DNA of 39,850 nt, taken from a virus. Shown in pieces: positions 31,674 to 39,117 of this stretch (within the stretch, counting starts at the first letter, position 1; each line of letters starts with the position of its first letter). Location of the stretch: positions 1 through 39,850 of IMG/VR virus record IMGVR_UViG_3300028837_000766. One strand, 5' to 3'. The translations under genes were made by a program, and so were the position numbers. Below the pieces are notes generated by a model. It was not told where the DNA came from. It did not search any database and worked only from the letters and a program-made list of their open reading frames with translations.

Positions 31674-32422
31674 CAGTTGAGAAAGCCCGGGAACCTAAGA
31701 GCTTCGGTGACAGAGGCGGGCAGAAGCTGGAGTTTACCTGTAGTGACGGCAAGAAGTGGGTCACATTCAAGAAATCACTATTCCAGTACATCATTGACGG
31801 CGCCGAGATAGATGCCGATACAGAAACAAAGGAACGTCCCCATGAGAACGGCGTCTACATAGACCATATTGTTCAGGAGATATACATTGATGGCAAGGCT
31901 GTAGGAGGACAAGCCAAGCAACGTTATCAAGATGGGGATTCGCCAGAGAAGCGAGCGTCAATTGAGGCACAACAGGCAGCGGATTTCACAACACAGCTCT
32001 GGATAGCAGATAAGCTCGATGCTGATTCAGAGGAAGTCAAGGGGCTTAGGCTATGGTTACTCGCACGCCTAAGACCATCAGTACATGTTTCAGCAAAAGC
32101 TGAAACATCCAAAGGGACTGAAACTAGCGCCGTTGCGAAGCCACCTACCAAGGCGGCAGTACCCCTAGCAGGCTCCGGTGAAATCACCCTGGCAGTCCCG
32201 AAGGAAGGGGTGCCAGAGGGAAAACCAAAGCCTAAGCGTGATCCTGTGGCAATTAAGAACTATACCCAACTTTGCAAAGCCTGTCATGAGGACTGGGGTA
32301 TGCAGCCGAATGATGTGCTGAGTGACTTGAATGTTAATTCGCAGTCTGAGATTACTCAGACCATGCCCGACTGCTATATAGCGATAGCAGCCGCCAGGGA
32401 AGCACCAAAGGAGCAAGAATAG
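31649..32422 (+). CDS. Hypothetical protein, possible SSB-like N-terminus
   Basis: A 257-residue protein with SD GGAGGAG. Residues 1-100 are beta-rich and may form an OB-like fold (KLEFTCSDGKKWVTFKKSL, YIDHIVQEIYIDGKAV). A low-complexity Pro/Ala/Lys linker (about 150-205) leads to a helical C-terminal part. The layout recalls phage ssDNA-binding proteins, but no definite motif supports it. Confidence 0.5.
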   Translation: MPIVRQKLTVEKAREPKSFGDRGGQKLEFTCSDGKKWVTFKKSLFQYIIDGAEIDADTETKERPHENGVYIDHIVQEIYIDGKAVGGQAKQRYQDGDSPEKRASIEAQQAADFTTQLWIADKLDADSEEVKGLRLWLLARLRPSVHVSAKAETSKGTETSAVAKPPTKAAVPLAGSGEITLAVPKEGVPEGKPKPKRDPVAIKNYTQLCKACHEDWGMQPNDVLSDLNVNSQSEITQTMPDCYIAIAAAREAPKEQE

Positions 32423-32453
32423 TTGTAGGAAAGAATTGATTGAGAGGTGAACC

Positions 32454-32756
32454 ATGATAGAAGTTCCTAACGAACACCCTACAGAATATCTTGATATGCC
32501 ATTAGGACTGAAAGGCTACTGGTGGGAGACACCAAACTTAATCTGTGTCCTTGTGGTTATAGCAGATCAGGCAGGTGATGGCAGTTTTAGCGCGTTTCTC
32601 AAAGGTATTGAAGACAAGGGAAAGACAATATTTTTCCCCTCCATTATCAGTGCGCGCCTAGATGAAATCCTTAGAAGCAGGGGATATGTTGAGGGATTTG
32701 TTAATGATGAGACATTTGGCGTCGTCGATGGGCTTGTTAGATTGAGAGGTGAATAA
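32454..32756 (+). CDS. Hypothetical protein
   Basis: A 100-residue protein with SD GAGAGGTG. A mildly hydrophobic centre (LICVLVVIADQAG) and a helical part. It ends one base into the next gene. No family recognised. Confidence 0.55.
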   Translation: MIEVPNEHPTEYLDMPLGLKGYWWETPNLICVLVVIADQAGDGSFSAFLKGIEDKGKTIFFPSIISARLDEILRSRGYVEGFVNDETFGVVDGLVRLRGE

Positions 32757-33550
32757 TGTCTACAATGATTGAGTGGGTACAGAATCCAGATGGAACAAGG
32801 GGATTTACCTGCAACAGCAAAACAGGCTGCCGAAATTGCACACCTGAAGGGTTATGCCTGGGCGGATTATTCCCTTGCTATGCCTGTAGGTTAGCTAATA
32901 CCCGCCTAACTGATAGGTATTTGGCTAATAGCAATGTAGCACCATTACCTGTTTCAATGCCCGCTGACTATCCTCGGTTGTATGAGCCCTTCTATCCCCG
33001 CTGGTGGCCTGAGCGGCTAGAACAAATCAGGAAGCACAAGAAATCTGCTGGAATATTCTTAGATGATATGAGTGACTGGATGGGTGATTACTGGCCTGAA
33101 GAGTGGACGGAGCAAGAGCTTCAAGTGATGCGAGATTGCCCACAGCATAGGTTCTACACTTTAACCAAACAACCTCAAAACCTGGCGAAATGGAGTCCGT
33201 TCCCCGATAACTGCTGGGTGGGCGTGACGGCTACGAGTACACGGATGTTTGTAGAAGCTATGGACAATCTTCTCCATGTAGAGGCGAAGGTTGAATATAT
33301 TTCCCTAGAGCCACTTTTGGAATGGGATATTGACCCTTATATTCTGGAGAAGGATTTTACAGCACAACAGTTAGACTGGCTCATCATCGGTGCCCAGACG
33401 AAACCCTACAAGCCACCAAAACTAGAATGGGTACAAGAGATTGTCGAGGCTGCGGATAGCGCGGGTGTAGCTGTGTTCATTAAAAATAATCTACAAAATC
33501 TGTGCTGGCAGAATGGGATATCAGCGAGACAGGAGATGCCGGATGGCTAA
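32756..33550 (+). CDS. DUF5131 (phage Gp37/Gp68) family protein
   Basis: A 264-residue protein beginning IEWVQNPDGTRGFTC, then a cysteine cluster (CRNC, CLGG, CYAC) and later FYTLTKQPQNLAKW and VGVTATS, with LEPLLEWD. This follows the DUF5131 family, which resembles radical-SAM enzymes with N-terminal cysteines. Its reaction is not known; it is common in phages and mobile elements. The spacing of the Cys cluster here (CRNC-x6-C) is somewhat unusual. Confidence 0.75.
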   Translation: MSTMIEWVQNPDGTRGFTCNSKTGCRNCTPEGLCLGGLFPCYACRLANTRLTDRYLANSNVAPLPVSMPADYPRLYEPFYPRWWPERLEQIRKHKKSAGIFLDDMSDWMGDYWPEEWTEQELQVMRDCPQHRFYTLTKQPQNLAKWSPFPDNCWVGVTATSTRMFVEAMDNLLHVEAKVEYISLEPLLEWDIDPYILEKDFTAQQLDWLIIGAQTKPYKPPKLEWVQEIVEAADSAGVAVFIKNNLQNLCWQNGISARQEMPDG

Positions 33551-33833
33551 CGAATCTAATCAACCCTTCTGTATCTTCGGTAGCAAAGGGCGTTTCTATA
33601 GAGGCTATGAGGAGCGAGGTTACTTGCCCGCCCTTGTAATAACAGACGAACTCTTAGAAGCTACAATGAGCCCTTGGGAGAAAGAGGATTGGAAAGACAA
33701 GGAACTTATAAAGAGGGTCAAGCTACAAGGAATAGAAATCCAACAACTTAGAGGCGAGCTTCTATTCCTGAGGAATAAGCTGAATGAGCATCTTGATAAG
33801 TCTGGGAAGCCGAAACATAGAGGGAGGTATTGA
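33543..33833 (+). CDS. Hypothetical coiled-coil protein
   Basis: A 96-residue protein starting at ATG 33543 (SD CAGGAG) inside the end of the DUF5131 gene; ATG 33513 in the same frame has no SD. The C-terminal half is a short coiled coil (IEIQQLRGELLFLRNKLNEH). No family recognised. Confidence 0.55.
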   Translation: MANESNQPFCIFGSKGRFYRGYEERGYLPALVITDELLEATMSPWEKEDWKDKELIKRVKLQGIEIQQLRGELLFLRNKLNEHLDKSGKPKHRGRY

Positions 33834-34009
33834 TGCGTTTGTTGTGTTTGTTGCGAATGTTGCGAATGTTGCGGCTCGTTACCCCATGTTGCGATTTCGT
33901 TGCGATTTTTTTACGACTAGCTACGACTGCGAAATTCACAAAATCTTGGGGAAAACACTATACCCCTCCCCTCCCCTCCAAAGAGAATATACAAGGAACT
34001 TATAAGTAG
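33833..34009 (+). CDS. Possible small Leu-rich ORF over iteron-like repeats
   Basis: A 58-residue frame with a strong SD (GGGAGG, 5 nt before ATG 33833), ending in TAG directly before the next ATG. Its beginning reads MRLLCLLRMLRMLRL because of the underlying repeats. The SD and close spacing favour translation, perhaps as a leader for the ATPase gene; the odd composition suggests that the DNA, not the peptide, is selected. Confidence 0.35.
   Translation: MRLLCLLRMLRMLRLVTPCCDFVAIFLRLATTAKFTKSWGKHYTPPLPSKENIQGTYK
33850..33907 (+). repeat. Iteron-like GTTGCG repeats
   Basis: Five copies of GTTGCG at 33850, 33859, 33868, 33888 and 33899. The first three are in 9-bp register (GTTGCGAAT twice, then GTTGCGGCT); the last two are GTTGCGATT. 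A T-run, then three CCCC blocks (33963-33976) follow. This arrangement just before a helicase-like gene suggests a replication origin or operator. Confidence 0.5.
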
Positions 34010-34900
34010 ATGGCGCAGCAATTAAGTCAGGCTCTTATAGAAGAATGGATTGCATTAGCCAATGGTACATTTAATGTCCGTGATATTTGGTCAGAGATAG
34101 GCATTGAAAGCGAAGAGGGGAAAAAACATCTGCGCGTCATACTTGGGCGACTCGTAGATAAAGGAATACTCACCCGAACATCTCGGGATGGCACATATCG
34201 CAAACTAGATAACGAGCTAAAGCCTATGGATTGGCAGGCTGCTGATCCTATGAACATAATGCCGATCCAGTTTCCTTTTGAGATTGAGGAGTATTGCAAG
34301 ATTTATCCCCGCAGCATTGTTATTGTCGCTGGCTCCAAGCAGGCTGGCAAGACCGCCTTTCTATACAATCTAGTTCAGATGAATATGGATCGCTTTCAAG
34401 TAGACCTGTTCAATAATGAGACTGGGCTTGAGCAGATGCAAGAACGGTTTGCCCCTTTAGGGATTCCTGATCCGGCACCATTCAATACCTACGAGCGGTA
34501 TGATAATTTCGCTGACGTCGTAGACCCAGACCATCTAACAGTGATTGATTACCTAGACCTTAATAGCGAAGTTTACCTAGTAGGGACAGAGATAGATGCT
34601 ATTTTTCGCAAGCTCAGGACAGGCGTTGCTGTCATTGGGCTTCAGAAACCACCGCCAAGTGCTGTGTTTGTCAAGGGGGAGAAGAAGTTAATAGAAAGAG
34701 ACTTGGCCTATGGTGCTGGCTTCACGGCAAAGCGAGCTTGCCTGTATATCTCAATGGGTAGTGACAAATTGAAGCTCGTCTATGTGAAAACGCCGGCTAA
34801 TCCGAGGGTGAATCCTAACAATATGACCTGGACATTTTCCATCAACTCTAATGGGATCCATTTTATTAACGTGCAAAGGTATTATGGGGATATATTATGA
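34010..34900 (+). CDS. RecA/DnaB-like ATPase with winged-helix N-terminus
   Basis: A 296-residue protein. Residues 1-70 look like a winged-helix domain (LRVILGRLVDKGILTRTSRDGTY). The core has Walker A GSKQAGKT (108-115), Walker B LTVIDY (176-181) and a VAVIGLQKPP segment, as in DnaB/RepA-type helicases. Lacks the usual N-terminal primase-binding domain of DnaB. It probably acts as a replication helicase or initiator at the nearby repeats. Confidence 0.75.
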   Translation: MAQQLSQALIEEWIALANGTFNVRDIWSEIGIESEEGKKHLRVILGRLVDKGILTRTSRDGTYRKLDNELKPMDWQAADPMNIMPIQFPFEIEEYCKIYPRSIVIVAGSKQAGKTAFLYNLVQMNMDRFQVDLFNNETGLEQMQERFAPLGIPDPAPFNTYERYDNFADVVDPDHLTVIDYLDLNSEVYLVGTEIDAIFRKLRTGVAVIGLQKPPPSAVFVKGEKKLIERDLAYGAGFTAKRACLYISMGSDKLKLVYVKTPANPRVNPNNMTWTFSINSNGIHFINVQRYYGDIL

Positions 34901-34928
34901 ATCCACCTAAACTTAGCGAGGCTGGCTT

Positions 34929-35042
34929 ATGGCTATAGAGACCAGACCGAAAGAGCTGAAAGGCAACGTGAAGGTTAAGATGTCCTACTTAGCCAATGGG
35001 CAAAATGCAAGGGATTGGTGGATTATGCTGGAGCGGCACTAA
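34929..35042 (+). CDS. Short hypothetical protein
   Basis: A 37-residue basic frame from ATG 34929 (SD GCGAGG) to TAA 35040-35042. It overlaps the next possible gene in another frame. It has no recognised features, and it may not be translated. Confidence 0.3.
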   Translation: MAIETRPKELKGNVKVKMSYLANGQNARDWWIMLERH

Positions 35043-35194
35043 ACTACACATGGTTATCGACGGGTGGTGCCTTAATAGAGGAGGGTACTCCAGCGCGGGG
35101 GTTGCCAGTGCGTAATTCTTGCCTAAGAAGAAGGCAGTTGCTCAAAGCTGATGAGGCCGAACGAGTAGGCAGGCAACCTCCAATGAAAGGATAG
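35018..35194 (+). CDS. Small basic protein, GTG start
   Basis: A 58-residue frame from GTG 35018 (AAGGGA just upstream; TTG 35015 is an alternative) to TAG 35192-35194. Its text (LIEEGTPARGLPVRNSCLRR, then LLKADEAERVGRQ) reads as a real phage protein. It fills the gap between the ATPase and the next gene. Function unknown. Confidence 0.45.
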   Translation: MDYAGAALNYTWLSTGGALIEEGTPARGLPVRNSCLRRRQLLKADEAERVGRQPPMKG

Positions 35195-35206
35195 AAGGAG
35201 GATAAC

Positions 35207-35395
35207 ATGGATAAAGAACAGAAGGCTCTCTTGGTGCACGCATGGGAGCTGCACGCCAAAATAGTGAAGGACATAGGAAGGTTAGCGATCATGAGCCCAT
35301 TAATGGCCTATGGATGTATTCGGAGTGCTGAGACCATGATAGATGTGTTGATGGTGGATGACATAAGGAAGCGAGTAGAGTCCAAAGATGAGTAA
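35207..35395 (+). CDS. Hypothetical helical protein
   Basis: A 62-residue helical protein with SD GAAGGAGG. Pattern LLVHAWELHAKIVKDIGRLAI followed by another helix. It overlaps the next gene by 8 nt. No family recognised. Confidence 0.6.
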   Translation: MDKEQKALLVHAWELHAKIVKDIGRLAIMSPLMAYGCIRSAETMIDVLMVDDIRKRVESKDE

Positions 35396-35546
35396 CCAAA
35401 ACGTAAGTCCCTTGGTCTTCAAGCACAGATTGGAGAAGAAGATTGAGCGATATGAGGAAGAATACGGGTTGACACACTTGGAGATAGCGTGGGTATTGGC
35501 CCGGCTAGGTGCGGAGTATCTAACGAAGGCGATGAGCAAGCGATGA
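35388..35546 (+). CDS. Hypothetical small helical protein
   Basis: A 52-residue frame from ATG 35388 to TGA 35544-35546, coupled to both neighbours (8-nt and ATGA overlaps). Helical and charged (HRLEKKIERYEEEYGLTHLE). No recognised domain. Confidence 0.55.
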   Translation: MSNQNVSPLVFKHRLEKKIERYEEEYGLTHLEIAWVLARLGAEYLTKAMSKR

Positions 35547-35956
35547 AAATAGTTATTACGAGGCTAGATAAGCTCTTCTCAGAATACATACGAAGGCGTG
35601 CCATTTTCAGAAGTGGCGGCTGCGAGCGATGTTCAACAGCTAAGTATGATATACAAAAAGATAATGGTTCGATTTTACCTGCATACAAGCAACTTCAGAC
35701 AAGCCATTTTTGGGGGAGAGCCAACAGGGGCGTGAGATATGATGAGGACAATGCGGCCGGTCTTTGCCCAGGCTGCCATATGTACCTTGGTGGGCACCCA
35801 TATGAGCATAGCATCTTCTTCAGGGAGCGGTTAGGACAAGTGAAATACGACGAGCTAATGCTTCGGGCCCACAAGGTGCACAAGGTAGATTATGCGGCAG
35901 TGGAATTATATCTTAGGCAGAAACTAGAGGATCTCCAGGAGGCAATCGGTGTATAG
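35543..35956 (+). CDS. NinG-like/HNH-type recombination protein
   Basis: A 137-residue protein from the ATGA overlap at 35543. GGCERC near residue 27, then LQTSHFWGRANRGVRYDEDN and GLCPGCHMYLGG match the lambda NinG (Rap) and HNH-like zinc-bound nuclease pattern. Lambda NinG acts on recombination intermediates. The zinc pairs C..C and C..CH are intact. Confidence 0.72.
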   Translation: MKIVITRLDKLFSEYIRRRAIFRSGGCERCSTAKYDIQKDNGSILPAYKQLQTSHFWGRANRGVRYDEDNAAGLCPGCHMYLGGHPYEHSIFFRERLGQVKYDELMLRAHKVHKVDYAAVELYLRQKLEDLQEAIGV

Positions 35957-36182
35957 CTGCCCACTATGCGATTGGGTATCTACTAACAAGGATGATGCCA
36001 AGGCGTTAAAGGAACGAGAAATGCACTTGAAATACTACCATAACCACTCACAACCTGAGAAAGCGACGAAGGCGAATCCTGAGCAATCTGGCTTACCGCC
36101 ATGCCCCCAATGCGGAGGGTCTATGATACCAGGTGGCGGATGCTGGATATGCCAGAGCTGCGGATTTGATAAGTGTGGATAA
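35949..36182 (+). CDS. Two-zinc-finger small protein
   Basis: A 77-residue protein with GTG start (SD GGAGG) inside the end of the NinG-like gene. CPLC with two histidines (HLKYYHNH) looks like a C2H2 finger, followed by a zinc ribbon CPQCGG...CWICQSCG. Likely nucleic-acid-binding. Confidence 0.6.
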   Translation: MYSCPLCDWVSTNKDDAKALKEREMHLKYYHNHSQPEKATKANPEQSGLPPCPQCGGSMIPGGGCWICQSCGFDKCG

Positions 36183-36185
36183 GGT

Positions 36186-36995
36186 ATGAAACCTTACTAC
36201 CAGGATGATGCGGTAGTGATATACAACGGGGATTGCAGGGATATATTGCCTCAGTTGCCACAGGTGGACTTGGTGCTGACTAGCCCACCATATAACGTAG
36301 GTATGGAATATGGTATATGGAATGACAACATGAAGCATAAAGACTATCTTGAGTTTACGCAAGAATGGATAGCTCTATGCTACAGCGTTATGAAAGTTGG
36401 TGGACGAATAGCAGTCAATGTACCAAATATTGGAAATTCCCTAAATTACGGGGGGAAAGGCACAGGAATTATTCCCTTTATTCCAATGGTCTTTGATGCG
36501 ATGCGGGCAACGAATTTAACTGTAAGGGAATGTATAACATGGATAAAATCTTTTGCTAAAGAGATAGCAGCCTCAGAACATAGTTTCTGCGGAGGGAATA
36601 CTGCTTGGGGAAGTTGGTTGAGTCCCAGCAATCCGTTCTGTCGGTCCTTTTCGGAATTTATCTTGGTGGCGCACAAGCACATGCCTGAATTGCAACATTG
36701 TGGCAAAACGGACCTAACACGAGAAGAATTTATGTTATGGAGTAGGAACGTCTGGCTAATGCCAACGGATACCGACATTAAGCATCCCGCTGTATTCCCT
36801 GAGCAATTGCCCCATAGGTTGATAAAATTCTATACATATATTGGCGACTTGGTTCTTGACCCCTTCCTCGGCTCTGGCACTACAGCATGGCGTGCGAAGC
36901 AGCTGGGGCGAAAAGCCATCGGAATCGAAATAGAGGAGAAATACTGTGAGATTGCGGCACGTAGATGTAGCCAAGGAGTACTGCTGACGGCATGA
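36186..36995 (+). CDS. DNA methyltransferase, beta class (N4-C/N6-A)
   Basis: A 269-residue enzyme with motif IV TSPPYN (32-37) before motif I DPFLGSGTT (225-233), the beta-class order. SPPY is usual for N4-cytosine and some N6-adenine enzymes. No restriction nuclease neighbour is seen, so it is probably solitary. It may protect phage DNA along with the C5 enzyme. Confidence 0.88.
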   Translation: MKPYYQDDAVVIYNGDCRDILPQLPQVDLVLTSPPYNVGMEYGIWNDNMKHKDYLEFTQEWIALCYSVMKVGGRIAVNVPNIGNSLNYGGKGTGIIPFIPMVFDAMRATNLTVRECITWIKSFAKEIAASEHSFCGGNTAWGSWLSPSNPFCRSFSEFILVAHKHMPELQHCGKTDLTREEFMLWSRNVWLMPTDTDIKHPAVFPEQLPHRLIKFYTYIGDLVLDPFLGSGTTAWRAKQLGRKAIGIEIEEKYCEIAARRCSQGVLLTA

Positions 36996-37270
36996 ACACC
37001 TACGCTACTAGCTATGCTACAGATGCCCAAGGCTATAGGGATGCTGACAGCGGCTGTTCTGTCGCCAGCCACTTCATTAAAGGGAAATCGAGTTGCTTTA
37101 CCTGCCCGTTCCCTATGTGCGTTAACAATCTGCCTTTAGACGAGAGAGACCAAGCTATCTGCTGGTTTGCTAGTCACGGTTGGACTCGTGCGAAACTATC
37201 TAAACTGTTTGGGATGAAGCGAGAAGCTATACAGTCTGTGATTATAAGGAGAAACGGTAATGGGAAATGA
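36992..37270 (+). CDS. Cys-cluster protein with HTH-like end
   Basis: A 92-residue protein coupled to the methyltransferase (ATGA). It has CFTCPFPMC (about residues 35-43) and a C-terminal HTH-like segment (WTRAKLSKLFGMKREAIQSVI). A transcriptional regulator with a metal-binding part is plausible. Overlaps the next start by 11 nt. Confidence 0.55.
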   Translation: MNTYATSYATDAQGYRDADSGCSVASHFIKGKSSCFTCPFPMCVNNLPLDERDQAICWFASHGWTRAKLSKLFGMKREAIQSVIIRRNGNGK

Positions 37271-37511
37271 ATGGTTGTTGACAGAGAAGGAAATGGTAAA
37301 GGCTAAGAAGGTTGACACTTCTTATTGGCACGCCAAGGACGAAGCAATAGCCAAAGCCCAAGCGAAGAAGTTGGTGGAGTGGCTAGACTGGCAAAACACT
37401 CTCAAATTGAAATCCCTGAAAGGTACACCAGATGAGTTCAAACATTGTGGTTTATTGATTCCGATAGAACCATGGCAAGCCCTGAGAAAAGCGGTACTGG
37501 AGGGGAAATGA
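37260..37511 (+). CDS. Hypothetical helical protein
   Basis: An 83-residue protein with SD AAGGAGAAA. Mostly basic helices (EAIAKAQAKKLVEWLDWQNT). It overlaps the YopX-like gene by 4 nt. No family recognised. Confidence 0.6.
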   Translation: MGNEWLLTEKEMVKAKKVDTSYWHAKDEAIAKAQAKKLVEWLDWQNTLKLKSLKGTPDEFKHCGLLIPIEPWQALRKAVLEGK

Positions 37512-37915
37512 AAGAGGCTAGGTTTAGAGTTTGGAGCAAACAATCACGGACCATGTATTACTCTGGGGAGATAGAGGAATTAGAGGGGGAAGCTAACGGT
37601 TGTCATGAGGCTGAGTTGGTAGTGACACTTGAGGGTGACTTATGTATTGCAAATTGGGAGCTTGGTTGCCTATTTCGAACTGATAGCTTTGAACTTATGC
37701 AATACACAGGCTTGAAGGATAGCTATGGCACAGAAGAATACTTTGGCTACATTGTTGAAGAGGATGGTGGTACACGAAGGATTATTGAGGATGGATGTAG
37801 CGTTGTTCAATTCAGGAATCCTGCCAACAACGATATTAAACACTTCTGGGAACTTAGACCGCACAAGGTAATCGGCAACGTCTATGAGAATCCCGAATTA
37901 GAGGAGGGGAAATGA
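37508..37915 (+). CDS. YopX-like protein
   Basis: A 135-residue protein from ATG 37508 (SD GGAGGGG). The start RFRVWSKQSRTMYYS and the later LMQYTGLKDSYGTEEYFGYIV follow the YopX family closely (xFRxWD...MxYxG...QYTGLKDxxGxxIYEGD). Function of the family is not known. An upstream in-frame start at 37445 is rejected. Confidence 0.78.
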   Translation: MKEARFRVWSKQSRTMYYSGEIEELEGEANGCHEAELVVTLEGDLCIANWELGCLFRTDSFELMQYTGLKDSYGTEEYFGYIVEEDGGTRRIIEDGCSVVQFRNPANNDIKHFWELRPHKVIGNVYENPELEEGK

Positions 37916-38106
37916 ATGACTTACAAGAAACACTAAGAGCTGCGACTAGACCTGCGGTAACGGTGGTATTCGCAATCACTATCGCTTGTGTGGTAGTAGG
38001 GGAGATTGATGCACCTGGCTGGTTTATTAGCCTGGCTATCCCGATCATCCTGTGGTGGTTCGGTGAGAGAACAGTTAAGGCGATTAAGGCCAAAGGGGGC
38101 GAGTGA
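37912..38106 (+). CDS. Small membrane protein (holin-like)
   Basis: A 64-residue protein with two membrane segments (VTVVFAITIACVVVG and FISLAIPIILWWFG) and a basic C-terminus. The layout is holin-like but its position in the early block is unusual. Coupled to both neighbours by 4-nt overlaps. Confidence 0.55.
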   Translation: MNDLQETLRAATRPAVTVVFAITIACVVVGEIDAPGWFISLAIPIILWWFGERTVKAIKAKGGE

Positions 38107-38324
38107 AGATTGATTTGGCCTGGCATCGCTACTACTACCGCGTGATAGGTTTCGCTATCGCTGGCGGGGGAGCAGGACTTGTCTTGGATGAGCTTATACA
38201 TGGTCCATTTAAGCTCGGACCAGGAGACCACGAGACTTACGGCTTGATAGCCATTGTTATAGGGGCGATCCTGATAACTAGGAAACCGCATGGTAAAGAC
38301 TTAAACGGAAAGGAGGGCAAATGA
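38103..38324 (+). CDS. Small membrane protein
   Basis: A 73-residue protein with GTG start. Two hydrophobic segments (VIGFAIAGGGAGLVL and YGLIAIVIGAILIT) separated by a short loop. It forms a pair with the preceding membrane protein. Role unknown. Confidence 0.55.
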   Translation: MKIDLAWHRYYYRVIGFAIAGGGAGLVLDELIHGPFKLGPGDHETYGLIAIVIGAILITRKPHGKDLNGKEGK

Positions 38325-38500
38325 TAGTAGTAATGAAACTGCAACAGTTCGACTTCAAGCCCATTAGCTTCCCTTTACCCATAGAGATACAAACAGGCAA
38401 GCTCAAAGGGTTTTTGCCCGTATACGACAATATCGAGGATGCCAAAGAGGAATTTCCTGATTCAGACTACGTGTTTATCCAGAGAAAGGAGGGCGAATGA
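38321..38500 (+). CDS. Hypothetical small protein
   Basis: A 59-residue frame from ATG 38321 (SD GGAGGG) to TGA 38498-38500. A beta-like start and acidic end (YDNIEDAKEEFPDSD). Coupled to its neighbours. No family recognised. Confidence 0.55.
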   Translation: MIVVMKLQQFDFKPISFPLPIEIQTGKLKGFLPVYDNIEDAKEEFPDSDYVFIQRKEGE

Positions 38501-38700
38501 ATAGAGTGAAAGTGCAGCAAACAATAGAAGTCTATGAGGTAAATGGGGTGGATGTACCGATTGGCCAGAAGGTAGAACTTGGGATTGATTCGCACTGGCC
38601 TCTGAGTCAGAGAATCGTGCTGAATATAAGGGGGGTGAAATATACAGTGATAGGCCGTGACCTCATTACTGCTGTTCAGAACGCTATGAATACAGGATAA
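38497..38700 (+). CDS. Hypothetical small protein
   Basis: A 67-residue beta-rich protein (KVQQTIEVYEVNGVDVPIGQ) with SD AAGGAGGG and ATGA overlap. No domain recognised. Confidence 0.6.
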   Translation: MNRVKVQQTIEVYEVNGVDVPIGQKVELGIDSHWPLSQRIVLNIRGVKYTVIGRDLITAVQNAMNTG

Positions 38701-38703
38701 TAG

Positions 38704-39117
38704 ATGAGGACTGACGAGCGAGAACCATACCAGCTCTATGAGATAAGATTCACCCAGGACCAAGTAATCTGGCTCCTGGGGATATTGCCCTTACTTCGTA
38801 ACGGTTGGTGGCCTGAAAGCGACGATTGCCAGGGCTCTCATTCTAGGCGTGCCTATTTTGAAACCCCCATTTTACTAGCACGCGAAATAGATGCCAGATT
38901 AGAAAAGACGGAGACTGACGGAGCAATGGCAGAAGGGAGATATACATTGCTCAAATCCTATGAAAGTTTGGCGAAGCAATATCGTTTCCAGTATGAAGAG
39001 GTTGTATGGCGGATTGAGAAGGCTATAAAGTATATCTCAGGTTGGAAGCGGAAGCGCCGAAGCTATAAAGAATGGAAAGAGCATAGGAAAGGTGTTAAGA
39101 TTCCCTCCTCTGTCTAA
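38704..39117 (+). CDS. Hypothetical protein
   Basis: A 137-residue protein. Helical with a basic C-terminus (ISGWKRKRRSYKEWKEH) and a conserved-looking VIWLLGILPLLRNGWW segment. Its last 23 nt overlap the 3-prime end of the convergent minus-strand HTH gene. Last plus-strand gene in the window. Confidence 0.6.
   Translation: MRTDEREPYQLYEIRFTQDQVIWLLGILPLLRNGWWPESDDCQGSHSRRAYFETPILLAREIDARLEKTETDGAMAEGRYTLLKSYESLAKQYRFQYEEVVWRIEKAIKYISGWKRKRRSYKEWKEHRKGVKIPSSV

Noticed and set aside
33961-33979. Canonical G-quadruplex on the minus strand
   Set aside because: Only three runs of four G plus a GG; short of the usual four-run rule, so mentioned only as near-match.
33784-34005. 73-residue plus-strand frame reading VANVANVA
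   Set aside because: The repeated text reflects the GTTGCG DNA repeats; the start lies inside an upstream gene with no SD.
33833-34009. CRISPR-like reading of the short repeats
   Set aside because: Repeats are only 6-9 bp with no spacers of regular length and no cas genes.
34897-34938. 13-codon frame after the ATPase gene
   Set aside because: Too short to support as a gene; may only couple translation to the next start.
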